From assembly GCF_002266425.1 (NCBI RefSeq), contig NZ_NPMN01000003.1:124001-188000 (forward strand): a DNA stretch of 64,000 nucleotides, in the 5' to 3' direction. This document shows, in pieces, positions 8,703 to 17,685 of this stretch (position 1 is the stretch's first letter; every line of letters starts with the position of its first letter). The notes under the pieces are model-generated. The model saw only the letters and a program-made list of their open reading frames with translations, did not search any database and was not told the origin of the DNA. The stretch is from Tissierella sp. P1. Lineage in GTDB: Bacteria > Bacillota > Clostridia > Tissierellales > Tissierellaceae. Made by a program: the position numbers and the translations under genes.

Positions 8703-9320
8703 ATGAAAATTGGAGTAATGGGAGGCACTTTTGATCCTATTCATAATGGACATTTAATAGGGGCAGAATATGTCAGAACTTCCTTAAACCTAGATAAGCT
8801 AATTTTTGTGCCATCAGGTGTACATCCTTTTAAAGATAATAAAGGCATTAGCGAATCAAGGAAAAGAACAGATATGATTTCATTAGCTATAGATTCAAAT
8901 GAATATTTTGAAATATCATTTATAGAAATTAATAGGGTTGGTATTACCTATACTATTGATACTATAATGAAAATAAAAGAAGAATATAGAGATGATGAAA
9001 TATATTTTATAATTGGTTCCGATATTCTTTTCGAAATAAATAAATGGAGGAACTTTGAAGAGCTTATATGTTTATGTAAATTTATTTTACTCTATAGACC
9101 AGGAAAAGAAGATGAAAGTATAGATAATAAAATTAAGGAATTAAATTTACTTTATGGAGTTAAGTTTGAAAAGGTTAATTCGCCACTTATTGAAATTTCT
9201 TCTACTGAAATTAGAAATAGAGTTAGAAATAGATTAAGCATAAAATATCTTGTACCTGAATTAGTTGAAAATTATATTTTAGAACACAATCTATATAATA
9301 GGGAGAATATAGATGGATAA
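8703..9320 (+). CDS. nadD: Nicotinate-nucleotide adenylyltransferase
   Basis: NadD joins nicotinate mononucleotide and ATP to form deamido-NAD in NAD synthesis. The 205-aa protein has the nucleotidyltransferase signature GGTFDPIHNGHL and the C-terminal ISSTEIRNR. ATG 8703 is used, 6 bases after GAGGAGG; a TTG further upstream lies before that site. The last 8 bases overlap yqeK, so the two are translationally coupled. Confidence 0.95.
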   Translation: MKIGVMGGTFDPIHNGHLIGAEYVRTSLNLDKLIFVPSGVHPFKDNKGISESRKRTDMISLAIDSNEYFEISFIEINRVGITYTIDTIMKIKEEYRDDEIYFIIGSDILFEINKWRNFEELICLCKFILLYRPGKEDESIDNKIKELNLLYGVKFEKVNSPLIEISSTEIRNRVRNRLSIKYLVPELVENYILEHNLYNRENIDG

Positions 9321-9885
9321 ATCTTTGGAAGATAAATTAATAAAAAGCATAGGAGAAAAAAGATATAACCATTCAATAAGAGTTATGCAGACTGCTATAG
9401 AACTTGCCCAAACTTATAATATTGATATAGAAAAAACTAAAACAGCTGCAATCTTACACGATTGTGCTAAGATAATTGATGAAACATATTTGTTGAAAAG
9501 GGCATCTGACTTTGATATAATTTTAGATGCTTGTATGGAATACAATCATGAACTTATCCATGGACCTCTTGGAGCTAAAATAGCAAAAGAAGAATATGGA
9601 ATAAAAGATAGTGAAATATTAGATGCAATTTATTATCATACTATTGGTAAAGAAAAAATGAGTATATTAGATAAGATAATTTATATGGCTGACTATATAG
9701 AACCATATAGAAATTTTCCAGGTGTTGAGGAAGTGAGAAGATTAGCCTCCGATAATTTAGATAAAGCTCTTTTATTAGCTATGGAAAAAACAATAATCTT
9801 TTTAATTGAAAGAAATAAAGTGATTCATCCTGATACTATAAGAGCAAGAAACTATTTAATAATAGAATCTAGATTAGATAAATAA
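9313..9885 (+). CDS. yqeK: HD-domain diadenosine tetraphosphatase (YqeK)
   Basis: YqeK proteins hydrolyse Ap4A symmetrically to ADP. The 190-aa sequence shows the HD phosphohydrolase pattern: H in KRYNHSIRV, HD in AAILHDCAK, H-E-L-I-H-G and D in YMADYIEP. It overlaps nadD by 8 bases, the usual Firmicutes arrangement before rsfS. The 103-base gap downstream holds only the rsfS ribosome binding site. Confidence 0.92.
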   Translation: MDKSLEDKLIKSIGEKRYNHSIRVMQTAIELAQTYNIDIEKTKTAAILHDCAKIIDETYLLKRASDFDIILDACMEYNHELIHGPLGAKIAKEEYGIKDSEILDAIYYHTIGKEKMSILDKIIYMADYIEPYRNFPGVEEVRRLASDNLDKALLLAMEKTIIFLIERNKVIHPDTIRARNYLIIESRLDK

Positions 9886-9988
9886 AAGATATATTCTATT
9901 AATATAAGGTGGTTAAAAGGACTAAGACTTTGAGTGATTGCGTAAAGATAAGATTAAGGTAAGAAAAATTGATTGGAGGGGGTAAATT

Positions 9989-10336
9989 ATGCTGGATTTA
10001 GAAAACAAATTATCCATTATTACTAAAGCATGTGAAGATAAGAAAGCACTTGATATTAAGGTGCTAAATATATCAAAATTAACACCTATTGCAGATTATT
10101 TTATAATTGCAAGTGGAAATTCATCTACTCAGGTAATGGCAATAGCTGATGAGGTGGAGGATAAGATGATTGAGGCAGGGACTGGTGAAGTTGTAAAAGA
10201 AGGATATCAAAGTGGAAGATGGATATTATTGGATTTTAATGATATAATAGTTCATATATTCCATAAAGAAGAAAGAGAATTTTATAACCTAGAAAGACTA
10301 TGGTCTGATGAAAAGGAAAGAAATAATCTAAACTAA
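9989..10336 (+). CDS. rsfS: Ribosomal silencing factor RsfS
   Basis: RsfS binds L14 on the 50S subunit and blocks subunit joining when nutrients are low. The 115-aa protein shows DYFIIASGNSSTQV, EGYQSGRWILLDFND and HIFHKEEREFYNLERLW, all family hallmarks. GGAGGGGG precedes ATG 9989. It follows yqeK as in most Firmicutes. Confidence 0.95.
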   Translation: MLDLENKLSIITKACEDKKALDIKVLNISKLTPIADYFIIASGNSSTQVMAIADEVEDKMIEAGTGEVVKEGYQSGRWILLDFNDIIVHIFHKEEREFYNLERLWSDEKERNNLN

Positions 10337-10349
10337 AGGAGGACAAATA

Positions 10350-10730
10350 ATGACTTTAAGATTTTTATCAACAGAAAAGGCACCATCAGCAGTTGGTCCA
10401 TATTCACAAGGAGTAAAATCTGAGAATATAATTTATTCATCTGGACAACTGCCAATAGACCCTGAGACTGGGGAGTTATCTAAGGGTGATATACAAAAAG
10501 AAACTAGATTATGCTTGGAGAATGTAAAAGCTGTTTTAGAAGCTGGTCATGCAAATATTGAAAATATAGTTAAGGTAACAGTATTTGTTACTGATATGAA
10601 TGATTTTTCTAAAATAAATGAAGTTTATGCAGAATTTTTTGGAGATCATAAGCCGGCAAGATCCTTAGTACAAGTAGCAGCTTTACCTAAGGGTGCAGAT
10701 ATCGAAATTGAAGCTATAGCAATAATATAA
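10350..10730 (+). CDS. ridA: RidA family reactive imine/enamine deaminase
   Basis: RidA hydrolyses reactive 2-aminoacrylate and related enamines made by PLP enzymes. The 126-aa protein has the family signatures APSAVGPYSQG, YSSGQLPIDPETGEL, KVTVFVTDMNDF and the catalytic Arg in KPARSLVQVAALPKGA. AAAGGAGG precedes ATG 10350, and it lies 13 bases after rsfS, probably in the same transcript. Confidence 0.95.
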   Translation: MTLRFLSTEKAPSAVGPYSQGVKSENIIYSSGQLPIDPETGELSKGDIQKETRLCLENVKAVLEAGHANIENIVKVTVFVTDMNDFSKINEVYAEFFGDHKPARSLVQVAALPKGADIEIEAIAII

Positions 10731-10757
10731 ATAAAAACCTAGCTTAGTTGAGTTTAT

Positions 10758-10820
10758 ATGTTCTTATTAAGTAGACAGATAAGGAATAAAAATCTGTTTA
10801 TGAGGTAGGAACATTTTTTA
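10758..10820 (+). terminator. Nested hairpin terminator after ridA
   Basis: ATGTTC (10758-10763) pairs with GAACAT (10809-10814), followed by TTTTTTA. An inner stem ACAGAT/ATCTGT is nested within it. It probably ends the obgE-ridA operon. From 10821 to about 11220 the sequence is very AT-rich, without a plausible gene. Confidence 0.55.
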
Positions 10821-11229
10821 TTATAAAATTTTGTAATTCTAATCACCTCTATTAAGAGATTTTACTAGATATTATTCATATTATTTTTAGAAAGTATATT
10901 ACCAAATGATATAAAAAACATACTATATACTATGAATTCAAATCTTATCTTATTAGAAGCAGGGATTATCACTTGAATAAGTAAAAAGTATTATAAGAAA
11001 TTGGATTTAATCTAACAAAGAACTAATCTATTAGGCATAATAAGACGTATTTTAATATATATTAGAAAAGTATAATAAGGATGTAAAGCAAAGTTAAATT
11101 TATTATATTTTACAATAACATAATAGGTCTAAATGAAATAGTATATAAATATATAAAAAACATCTTGATTTTTTATATATAAAGTATTATTATATATAAA
11201 ACATAGTAATTTAATAGGAATTAAACATG

Positions 11230-11489
11230 GCGATTAGGGAAAGTAAATTATGTAGACCAGACAGAGAGGAGCTTCTAGGCTGAGAAAGCTCTATGCATAA
11301 ACTTAATTGAAGTGCCCCTATGAATGTTAGGTCGAATAATAGTAGACTTTTACGGAATCTCCCGTTATCGAGATACAGCATGTTAGTGTTGGAAATGAGA
11401 TAGACATTATTACTATTATTTTGTCTAAACAGAGTGGGATCGCGGAGTTAAACTCCTGCCTCTGAGTTATCAGAGGCAGGAGTTTTTTT
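11230..11489 (+). promoter_or_regulatory. T-box leader, specifier TGC (cysteine)
   Basis: The leader has T-box features: an AGGGAAAGTAA start, stem I with CAGAGAGGAGC and GGCTGAGAAAGCTC, and a specifier region GAAG-TGC-CCCTATGAATG (TGC at 11313-11315). A T-box-like sequence AGAGTGGGATCGCGGAG lies at 11431-11447, and a strong terminator follows. Read by the same pattern as the glycyl leader at 59.8 kb (GAAA-GGC-ACTTCGGAGT), the codon is UGC, so uncharged tRNA-Cys should allow transcription of the cystine transporter. The T-box core is degenerate (GGGATCGCGG instead of GGAACCGCGG). Confidence 0.82.
11451..11489 (+). terminator. T-box terminator
   Basis: AACTCCTGCCTCTG (11451-11464) pairs exactly with CAGAGGCAGGAGTT (11471-11484), followed by a run of Ts. 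The left arm can alternatively pair with the T-box core to form the antiterminator. Confidence 0.9.
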
Positions 11490-11602
11490 ATTTCTAAAAG
11501 TAGAAATTTAGAGGAGGCGATATTGGATATAAAATTAGAAGATTAGGGACGTTTAAAGTTAATTTAAGTTTACAAAATATTAATAAATAAAGGAGTGTAG
11601 TT

Positions 11603-12985
11603 ATGAATACGAATTTAGTAGTAATAATAAACATTATAGTTATGTTAGTCGCTATTTACAGTTTAGTATTTTTGAAGAAAAAAAGATTTTCTTTTACGGT
11701 TAGGGTTCTCTTGGCAATGGGATCAGGGATTATCTTTGGTGCAGTGCTTCAGTTAATTTTTGGAGCATCATCTGAGGTAGTAAATCAGTCTAATACTTGG
11801 TTTTCTGTTATAGGAACAGGTTATGTAAGACTTCTTAGAATGATTGTTATTCCGCTGATTTTTGTTTCAATAACATCTGCCATAATAAATCAGAATTCTA
11901 AGAATTTAGGTAAAATGGCGACTCAAATAATTGTCATTTTGCTAATAACTACAGCTGTATCAGCCTTTATTGGCGCAAGTACAGCTAATATATTTAAACT
12001 TTCTGCTGAAGGCCTTCAATCTGGGGAGAATGAGCAAAAGGCAGTTGTAAATCTAGAGACTCGTTTAGAAGATTTTAAATCAAAACCAATTCAAGAGCAG
12101 ATAGTTGAGATAATACCAACTAATCCTTTTTATTCAATGACAGGTCAAGGTAGTTCTGCTACTTTATCTGTTGTAGTATTTGCAGCATTCATAGGTTTAG
12201 CTACTATAGGTATAAGAAAAAATAAACCAGATTCAGCTGAAAATTTTACTAAACTTATAAGGTCTCTTCATGATGTAGTAATGCGTATGGTTACTATGAT
12301 TCTTAGATTAACACCTTATGGAGTACTGGCACTTATGACAAAAATAGTTTCTACAAGTAATTTTACTGAAATATTGAGACTTCTTAACCTCGTAATGGCC
12401 TCGTATGTGGCTTTATTGATAGTTTTCATTATACATTTAGTGATTTTAGCAGTATTTAGGATAAATCCAATCATTTATTTAAAGAAAGCTGCAGCACCTT
12501 TAATGTTTGCTTTTACCTCTAGATCATCTGCTGGCGCTCTACCAATAAATATAGAAACTCAAGTAGAAAAAATGGGGGTATCTCAAGGTCATGCCAATCT
12601 GTCTGCTTCATTAGGTACTAGTATTGGGCAAAATGGATGTGCAGGTGTTTATCCTGCAATGCTTGCGGTAATGATAGCACCTACAGTTGGTATAAATCCA
12701 TTAGCTCCAGCTTTCCTAATTAAGCTAGTTATAGTTACAACATTATCCTCTTTTGGTATAGCTGGTGTAGGAGGGGGAGCAACATTTGCTGCTTTAACAG
12801 TTCTATCAGCTATGGGTTTACCAGTAGGATTGGTAGGATTATTAATAGCTATAGAGCCATTAATCGATATGGGTAGAACCATGGTTAATGTAAGTGATTC
12901 AATTGTAGCAGGGCTTATTTCAAGCAAGCTCATGGGAGAATTAAATACTGAGGTATATAATGGTGAATTAAGTATAGAAAGGTAA
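11603..12985 (+). CDS. tcyP: L-cystine:cation symporter, TcyP type (DAACS family)
   Basis: A 460-aa sodium:dicarboxylate symporter-fold membrane protein. It resembles Bacillus TcyP in its N-terminus (a first membrane segment then RVLLAMGSGIIFG), in YVRLLRMIVIPLIFVSI, and in the transport core SRSSAGALPINIETQ, GTSIGQNGCAGVYPAMLA and the region ending DMGRTMVNVSDS. Length equals Bacillus TcyP. The T-box that reads a Cys codon upstream supports cystine as substrate over glutamate or serine; that is inference from context. AAGGAGTG precedes ATG 11603. It ends at a bidirectional terminator facing the minus-strand dacF-like gene. Confidence 0.9.
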   Translation: MNTNLVVIINIIVMLVAIYSLVFLKKKRFSFTVRVLLAMGSGIIFGAVLQLIFGASSEVVNQSNTWFSVIGTGYVRLLRMIVIPLIFVSITSAIINQNSKNLGKMATQIIVILLITTAVSAFIGASTANIFKLSAEGLQSGENEQKAVVNLETRLEDFKSKPIQEQIVEIIPTNPFYSMTGQGSSATLSVVVFAAFIGLATIGIRKNKPDSAENFTKLIRSLHDVVMRMVTMILRLTPYGVLALMTKIVSTSNFTEILRLLNLVMASYVALLIVFIIHLVILAVFRINPIIYLKKAAAPLMFAFTSRSSAGALPINIETQVEKMGVSQGHANLSASLGTSIGQNGCAGVYPAMLAVMIAPTVGINPLAPAFLIKLVIVTTLSSFGIAGVGGGATFAALTVLSAMGLPVGLVGLLIAIEPLIDMGRTMVNVSDSIVAGLISSKLMGELNTEVYNGELSIER

Positions 12986-13123
12986 TAGGAAAGTAGATAT
13001 AGGAAGTAGGATAATTATGCTATAACTATGACTTTTAGTTAAATATCAGTATTGTTGAATGATTTAAGATTGAAGAGATTTAAATTTGATTATAAATAAT
13101 GGAGTTAATGATAGTAATAAAAT

Positions 13124-13157
13124 AAAGAAACCTAGTTAAATTTAATTAGGTTTCTTT
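13124..13157. terminator. Bidirectional terminator between tcyP and the carboxypeptidase gene
   Basis: AAAGAAACCTA (13124-13134) pairs with TAGGTTTCTTT (13147-13157), with A- and T-rich flanks usable from both sides. The two genes converge here. Confidence 0.8.
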
Positions 13158-13162
13158 ATATC

Positions 13163-14425
13163 TTATACTCTGTATAAACTTGTCCTTCTTCTTCTTTGTC
13201 TTTTTCTTTTTTTATTTAAAGCTACTATTCTTCCAAACACTAAAACCATTAAAACTAATATATACCATTTACTTAAAATATTTTTAAATATACTAGGAGC
13301 AGGTATCTTCTCTATATCCATGGTAGAGACAATATCTGTTTCGGCTACAACTTTGCCATTTAAAAGATATTCTAGCTTGCCAATTACTTGCCCTTTTGAT
13401 ATTGGAGCTTCTAAGGTTTCATCTACTATAATTCTTTCTTCTACCTTATCTTTCTGATCTTTCCTAACTATAAAATGAGAATCAGATTTACTAACTCCAG
13501 CTACAAAAGGAATGACACCATTATTCACATTAAAATTATTAATAAATTTATTAGCAAAACCAATTTTTACTTTCTCAAAATTTTCAATTCCATAATTTAA
13601 TAATTTATGAATGTCGGAGTAAATATTTTTACCATTAGATTTTAATACTACAGCTATGAGTCTATGTCCATCTTTTTCTAGAGATGTAACAAGACATTGC
13701 TGAGCTGCAACTGTATAGCCCGACTTCACACCATTTACCCCATCATATTTAATGGGTGTTAGTTTACCATCTACATCAATCTTTTCTGTACTATATAGAA
13801 GCCTATTAGCTGATTTTAGAGGTCTAGGTTCAGTTTTTTTATTTGTTATAGGTATAGTGTAAGTATAATTTTTAACTATAGACCTAAACTTTTCATTTTC
13901 CATTGCATATCTACCAATCAATGCTAAATCATATGCTGTTGTTAAATGTTCCTCATTAGGTAATCCATTAGGATTAATAAAATTAGTATTCAAAGCACCT
14001 ATTGATTTTGCCTTTTCGTTCATTAATTTACTAAAATTTTCTACACTACCAGAAATATGTTTTGCTATGGCAACGGCCGCATCATTGGCGGATTCTATAA
14101 GTAAAGCATTTAATAAATGCTCTAATGACAATTGTTCACCAGGTTCTAAGGCTATATGAGATCCATCAGTTAAATCTACAACTTCTTGATCTATGGTAAC
14201 TATATCCTCCATATTACCATGTTCGATTGCTAATATAGCAGTCATAATCTTAGTAGTACTAGCAGGATAAAATTGAGAGTGTGAATTTTTTTCATATAAA
14301 ATTTCCGATGTATCCATATCAATTAAAATAGCTCCTTCTCCAGATAGGGTTAAATCATCAGCATATGAAAAGGAATATGTACTAAATAGAAATACAAAAA
14401 TAAATAAAACTAAAATTTTTTTCAA
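13163..14425 (-). CDS. D-alanyl-D-alanine carboxypeptidase (serine-type, PBP5/DacF family)
   Basis: This 420-aa exported enzyme trims the terminal D-Ala from peptidoglycan stem peptides. A signal peptide of about 22 residues ends SFSYA. The three active-site motifs are S-T-T-K (about residues 56-59), S-A-N (in ESANDAA) and K-S-G (in GVKSGYT). A C-terminal beta-rich domain is followed by a membrane anchor and a strongly basic tail (KKRKRQRRRR), unusual in being a true TM rather than an amphipathic helix. TTG 14425 is chosen: it gives MKKILVLF and sits 8 bases after GAGGTGG; the GTGs upstream overlap that site. Confidence 0.93.
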   Translation of the reverse strand: MKKILVLFIFVFLFSTYSFSYADDLTLSGEGAILIDMDTSEILYEKNSHSQFYPASTTKIMTAILAIEHGNMEDIVTIDQEVVDLTDGSHIALEPGEQLSLEHLLNALLIESANDAAVAIAKHISGSVENFSKLMNEKAKSIGALNTNFINPNGLPNEEHLTTAYDLALIGRYAMENEKFRSIVKNYTYTIPITNKKTEPRPLKSANRLLYSTEKIDVDGKLTPIKYDGVNGVKSGYTVAAQQCLVTSLEKDGHRLIAVVLKSNGKNIYSDIHKLLNYGIENFEKVKIGFANKFINNFNVNNGVIPFVAGVSKSDSHFIVRKDQKDKVEERIIVDETLEAPISKGQVIGKLEYLLNGKVVAETDIVSTMDIEKIPAPSIFKNILSKWYILVLMVLVFGRIVALNKKRKRQRRRRTSLYRV

Positions 14426-14565
14426 ATTATCCACCACCTCATCTTGATATTAAGATTATACCAGAAAAGTCATAAATAATTAAGTATAAATATTTTAAAA
14501 AAAGAAGGGAAAACAAAAAATAGGTCGAATATTAACAAATAAGAACATATTTCGGGGGGATGTAT

Positions 14566-15195
14566 ATGGTTTCCTTTACAAAGAGAGAGCAAATAGTTAT
14601 ACTATTAATAGTTTTTACAATTATTCTTACTTTAGGTTTTAAATTTTTCATAAGGGATATAATTGAATCAAGAGGTAATGCTATACAAATCATTAGTTCT
14701 AGGGATGAAAAAGATATAGAAGAAGTAGCAGATAGTAGTATAATAGACAATAAAGATAAAACTATCATGGTGCATATAAGTGGACAAGTTTATAATCCTG
14801 GTATAGTAGAGTTAGAATTAGGCAATAGACTAATTGATGCAGTAAAATTAGCTGGGGGATTGAAAAAAGATGCTGATATAGATAGAATAAATTTAGCAAA
14901 GAAATTAGTAGATGAGGAAAAAATATATATACCTAAAATAGGAGAAGATACTTCAGAAGAAATAGAGATATTGGCTACAACAGGTTCTAGTGAAAAAGAA
15001 TCTGGTAAAATAAACATAAATACCTGTAGTAAAGAGGATTTAATATCATTACCTGGTATAGGAGAAACAATTGCAGGAAGAATAATTGAATATAGGTCTA
15101 TGAATCCATTTAAAAGCATTGAAGATATTAAGAACGTATCAGGTATAGGAGATAAAAAATTTGAAGGAATAAAGGAATTAATTATAGTAAACTAA
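14566..15195 (+). CDS. comEA: Competence protein ComEA (DNA receptor)
   Basis: ComEA is the membrane-bound double-strand DNA receptor of natural transformation. The 209-aa protein has one N-terminal membrane helix, an SLBB domain (VHISGQVYNPGIVEL... at about residues 66-125) and a C-terminal helix-hairpin-helix pair (INTCSKEDLISLPGIGETIA, then VSGIGDKKFEGI). ATG 14566 is preferred, 6 bases after CGGGGGG; ATG 14560 abuts that site. comEC lies 10 kb away on the same strand, instead of adjacent. Confidence 0.9.
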   Translation: MVSFTKREQIVILLIVFTIILTLGFKFFIRDIIESRGNAIQIISSRDEKDIEEVADSSIIDNKDKTIMVHISGQVYNPGIVELELGNRLIDAVKLAGGLKKDADIDRINLAKKLVDEEKIYIPKIGEDTSEEIEILATTGSSEKESGKININTCSKEDLISLPGIGETIAGRIIEYRSMNPFKSIEDIKNVSGIGDKKFEGIKELIIVN

Positions 15196-15207
15196 AGAGG
15201 TGTACTC

Positions 15208-16242
15208 ATGGAAAAGAAATTAACTCAATTAACAAAAAGCTCTGGTTGAGCGGCTAAAATCGGTCCCGATATATTGGCACAAGTTTTGTGTCATTTACCA
15301 AAAACTTATGATGAAAACTTATTAGTCGGATTAGAAACGTCTGATGATGCAGCTGTATATAAAATAAATGATGATTTAGCGATGATTCAAACATTAGATT
15401 TTTTTACCCCAGTAGTAGATGATCCATATACATTTGGACAAATAGCGGCAACAAATTCATTATCGGATGTTTATGCCATGGGTGGCGAACCAAAGCTAGC
15501 CATGAATATTGTATGTTTTCCAAATTGTTTAAGTCCAAATATATTAGCTGAAATATTAAAGGGAGGATATGATAAAGTAAAAGAGGCAGGAGCTATTACG
15601 GTAGGTGGGCATACTGTAGAAGATGATGAACCAAAGTATGGCTTATCAGTTGCAGGATTTGTACATCCAGATAAAGTTCTTACAAATAGTAATGCTAAAC
15701 CAGGAGATATACTTATATTGACTAAGCCTTTAGGGTTAGGTATTATAAATACTGCTATAAAAGGTGAGATAGCAGATAAAGATACCTATGATGAAGCAGT
15801 GATGGTAATGTCCACTCTAAATAAGTATGCTAAGGAGGCTATGGAACGTGTAGGAGGCGTTAATAGCCTTACAGATATAACAGGGTTTGGATTACTCGGT
15901 CATGCCCTAGAAATGGGTATGGGAAGTTCTGTGACCATAAAGATAAATCACAAGAATATTCCTATAGTTTCTAATGCATTAGAATATGCTCGCATGGGAT
16001 TAGTTCCTGCAGGTGCATATGCAAATAGAACTCATACAGGAGAGAATGTCTATATTAATGAATATATACCAAAGGATATAGAAGATATTTTATTTGATCC
16101 TCAGACGTCTGGTGGACTTCTAATATCTATTCCCAAGGAAAGACAAGGCAAACTTTTAGAAGAATTAAAATCAACACCTACTAAATATGCAGTGGTAGGA
16201 GAGGTATGTGAGAAGCAGGAGTATTATGTAATAGTAGAATAG
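15208..16242 (+). CDS. selD: Selenide, water dikinase with selenocysteine in the active site
   Basis: SelD makes selenophosphate from selenide and ATP for Sec and selenouridine synthesis. The gene starts at ATG 15208 (AGAGGTG upstream) and reads through an in-frame TGA at 15247-15249. That gives S-S-G-U-A-A-K-I-G-P, with Sec14 in the place of catalytic Cys17 of E. coli SelD. Read through, it is 344 aa. Later blocks ([56 protein letters not shown]) are all SelD. An annotation ignoring the Sec codon would start too late, at 15274. A SECIS-like hairpin follows the UGA. Confidence 0.96.
15253..15278 (+). promoter_or_regulatory. Bacterial SECIS hairpin in selD
   Basis: Starting 3 bases after the Sec UGA, GCTAA (15253-15257) pairs with TTGGC (15274-15278, one U-G pair). 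ATCG (15259-15262) pairs with CGAT (15267-15270), with loop GTCC. The apical GGTC matches the loop signature recognised by SelB in E. coli fdhF. Pairing was done by eye. Confidence 0.75.
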
Positions 16243-16260
16243 AAATAAGGAAGGGATTAT

Positions 16261-17682
16261 ATGGCAGAGAAAAATCTATTTACTTTAATACCTAAAGTAG
16301 ATGAAATATTAGACAAAAATAGTATAAAAGAACTATTAAATTATATACCAAGAAAGACTGTGTTGGATAGTATAAGAACGGAAATAGAAGAAATTAGAGG
16401 AAAGATTAAAGGAAAAATACTTTCAGAAGAAGAAATAATTAACGAAATTGAAAATATTGATTTTAAAATAAAAAAGAGAGCAGATGAAAAAAACACATAT
16501 AGATTAAAAAGAGTAGTAAATGCTACTGGAGTTGTAATCCATACTAATTTAGGAAGGTCATTAATCAATGAAAAGATTATGGACAATGTTAAGGAAATTG
16601 CGATTAATTATTCCAATCTAGAATATGATTTAGAAACTGGATCTAGAGGCTCTAGATATAGTCATTTGGAGGAAATAATAGCTGAGATAACAGGTGGGGA
16701 AGCAGCTATGGTTGTTAATAACAATGCAGCTGCAGTGATACTTGTATTAAGTACTATGGCTAAGGATAAGGAAGTAATAGTATCACGTGGTGAATTAGTT
16801 GAGATAGGTGGTTCCTTTAGGATACCTGATGTAATGGAACAAAGTGGAGCATCTTTAGTATCAGTTGGTACAACAAATAAGACTCATCTATGGGATTTTG
16901 AAAATGCTATAAATGAAAATACAGGAGCTTTATTAAAAGTTCATACTAGTAATTATAGAATATTAGGATTTACATCAAATGTTGATTCTGAGGAATTGAT
17001 TCCATTAAAGGAGAAATACAATTTACCTCTTATTGAGGATTTAGGTAGTGGTGTGCTTATAGATCTATCTAAATATGGTATAGAGTATGAGCCAACAGTT
17101 CAAGAATCTTTAAGAAAAGGTGTAGATATAGTTACATTTAGCGGTGATAAACTTTTAGGGGGACCGCAGGTAGGGGTTATAGTTGGTAAGAGAGAATATA
17201 TTCAGGCCATGAAAAAAAATCCATTTACAAGGGCGTTTAGAGTGGATAAATTTACTATTTCTGCACTTGAGGCAACTTTAAGATATTATCTTGATGAAGG
17301 AACAGCAGTTAAAGAAATTCCAACTTTAGCTATGCTTGTTATGTGTTTAGAGGAAATAGAGAAAAAGGCAATAGAACTTAAATCAAGAATGGATGAGAAA
17401 AGTTTTGATGATTCTTTGGAGATAAATATAGAAGATAATTTTTCAGAAGTTGGTGGAGGTTCTTTACCTTTAGAAAAATTACCTACTAAATGCATAGTAC
17501 TTACTCTGAATAATTTTAGTACTCAAGAATTTGAAAATAATTTGAGAAAATTCCATATACCAATTATTACTCGATTGTATAAGGATAGAGTATACCTAGA
17601 TTTAAGAACTATTAAAGAAGAAGAATTTGATGTTATCGTGGAAGGAATAAGTTTTGCTTTAAATAAGGTTAAAGGAGTTTAA
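16261..17682 (+). CDS. selA: L-seryl-tRNA(Sec) selenium transferase
   Basis: SelA converts Ser-tRNA(Sec) to Sec-tRNA(Sec) using selenophosphate and PLP. The 473-aa sequence shows GVVIHTNLGRSLI, GSRGSRYSHLE, VVNNNAAAVIL, EDLGSGVLIDL and TFSGDKLLGGPQVG; the Lys in the last holds PLP. Length is normal. It lies 18 bases after selD and 3 bases before selB, clearly one operon. Confidence 0.97.
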   Translation: MAEKNLFTLIPKVDEILDKNSIKELLNYIPRKTVLDSIRTEIEEIRGKIKGKILSEEEIINEIENIDFKIKKRADEKNTYRLKRVVNATGVVIHTNLGRSLINEKIMDNVKEIAINYSNLEYDLETGSRGSRYSHLEEIIAEITGGEAAMVVNNNAAAVILVLSTMAKDKEVIVSRGELVEIGGSFRIPDVMEQSGASLVSVGTTNKTHLWDFENAINENTGALLKVHTSNYRILGFTSNVDSEELIPLKEKYNLPLIEDLGSGVLIDLSKYGIEYEPTVQESLRKGVDIVTFSGDKLLGGPQVGVIVGKREYIQAMKKNPFTRAFRVDKFTISALEATLRYYLDEGTAVKEIPTLAMLVMCLEEIEKKAIELKSRMDEKSFDDSLEINIEDNFSEVGGGSLPLEKLPTKCIVLTLNNFSTQEFENNLRKFHIPIITRLYKDRVYLDLRTIKEEEFDVIVEGISFALNKVKGV

Positions 17683-17685
17683 TAA

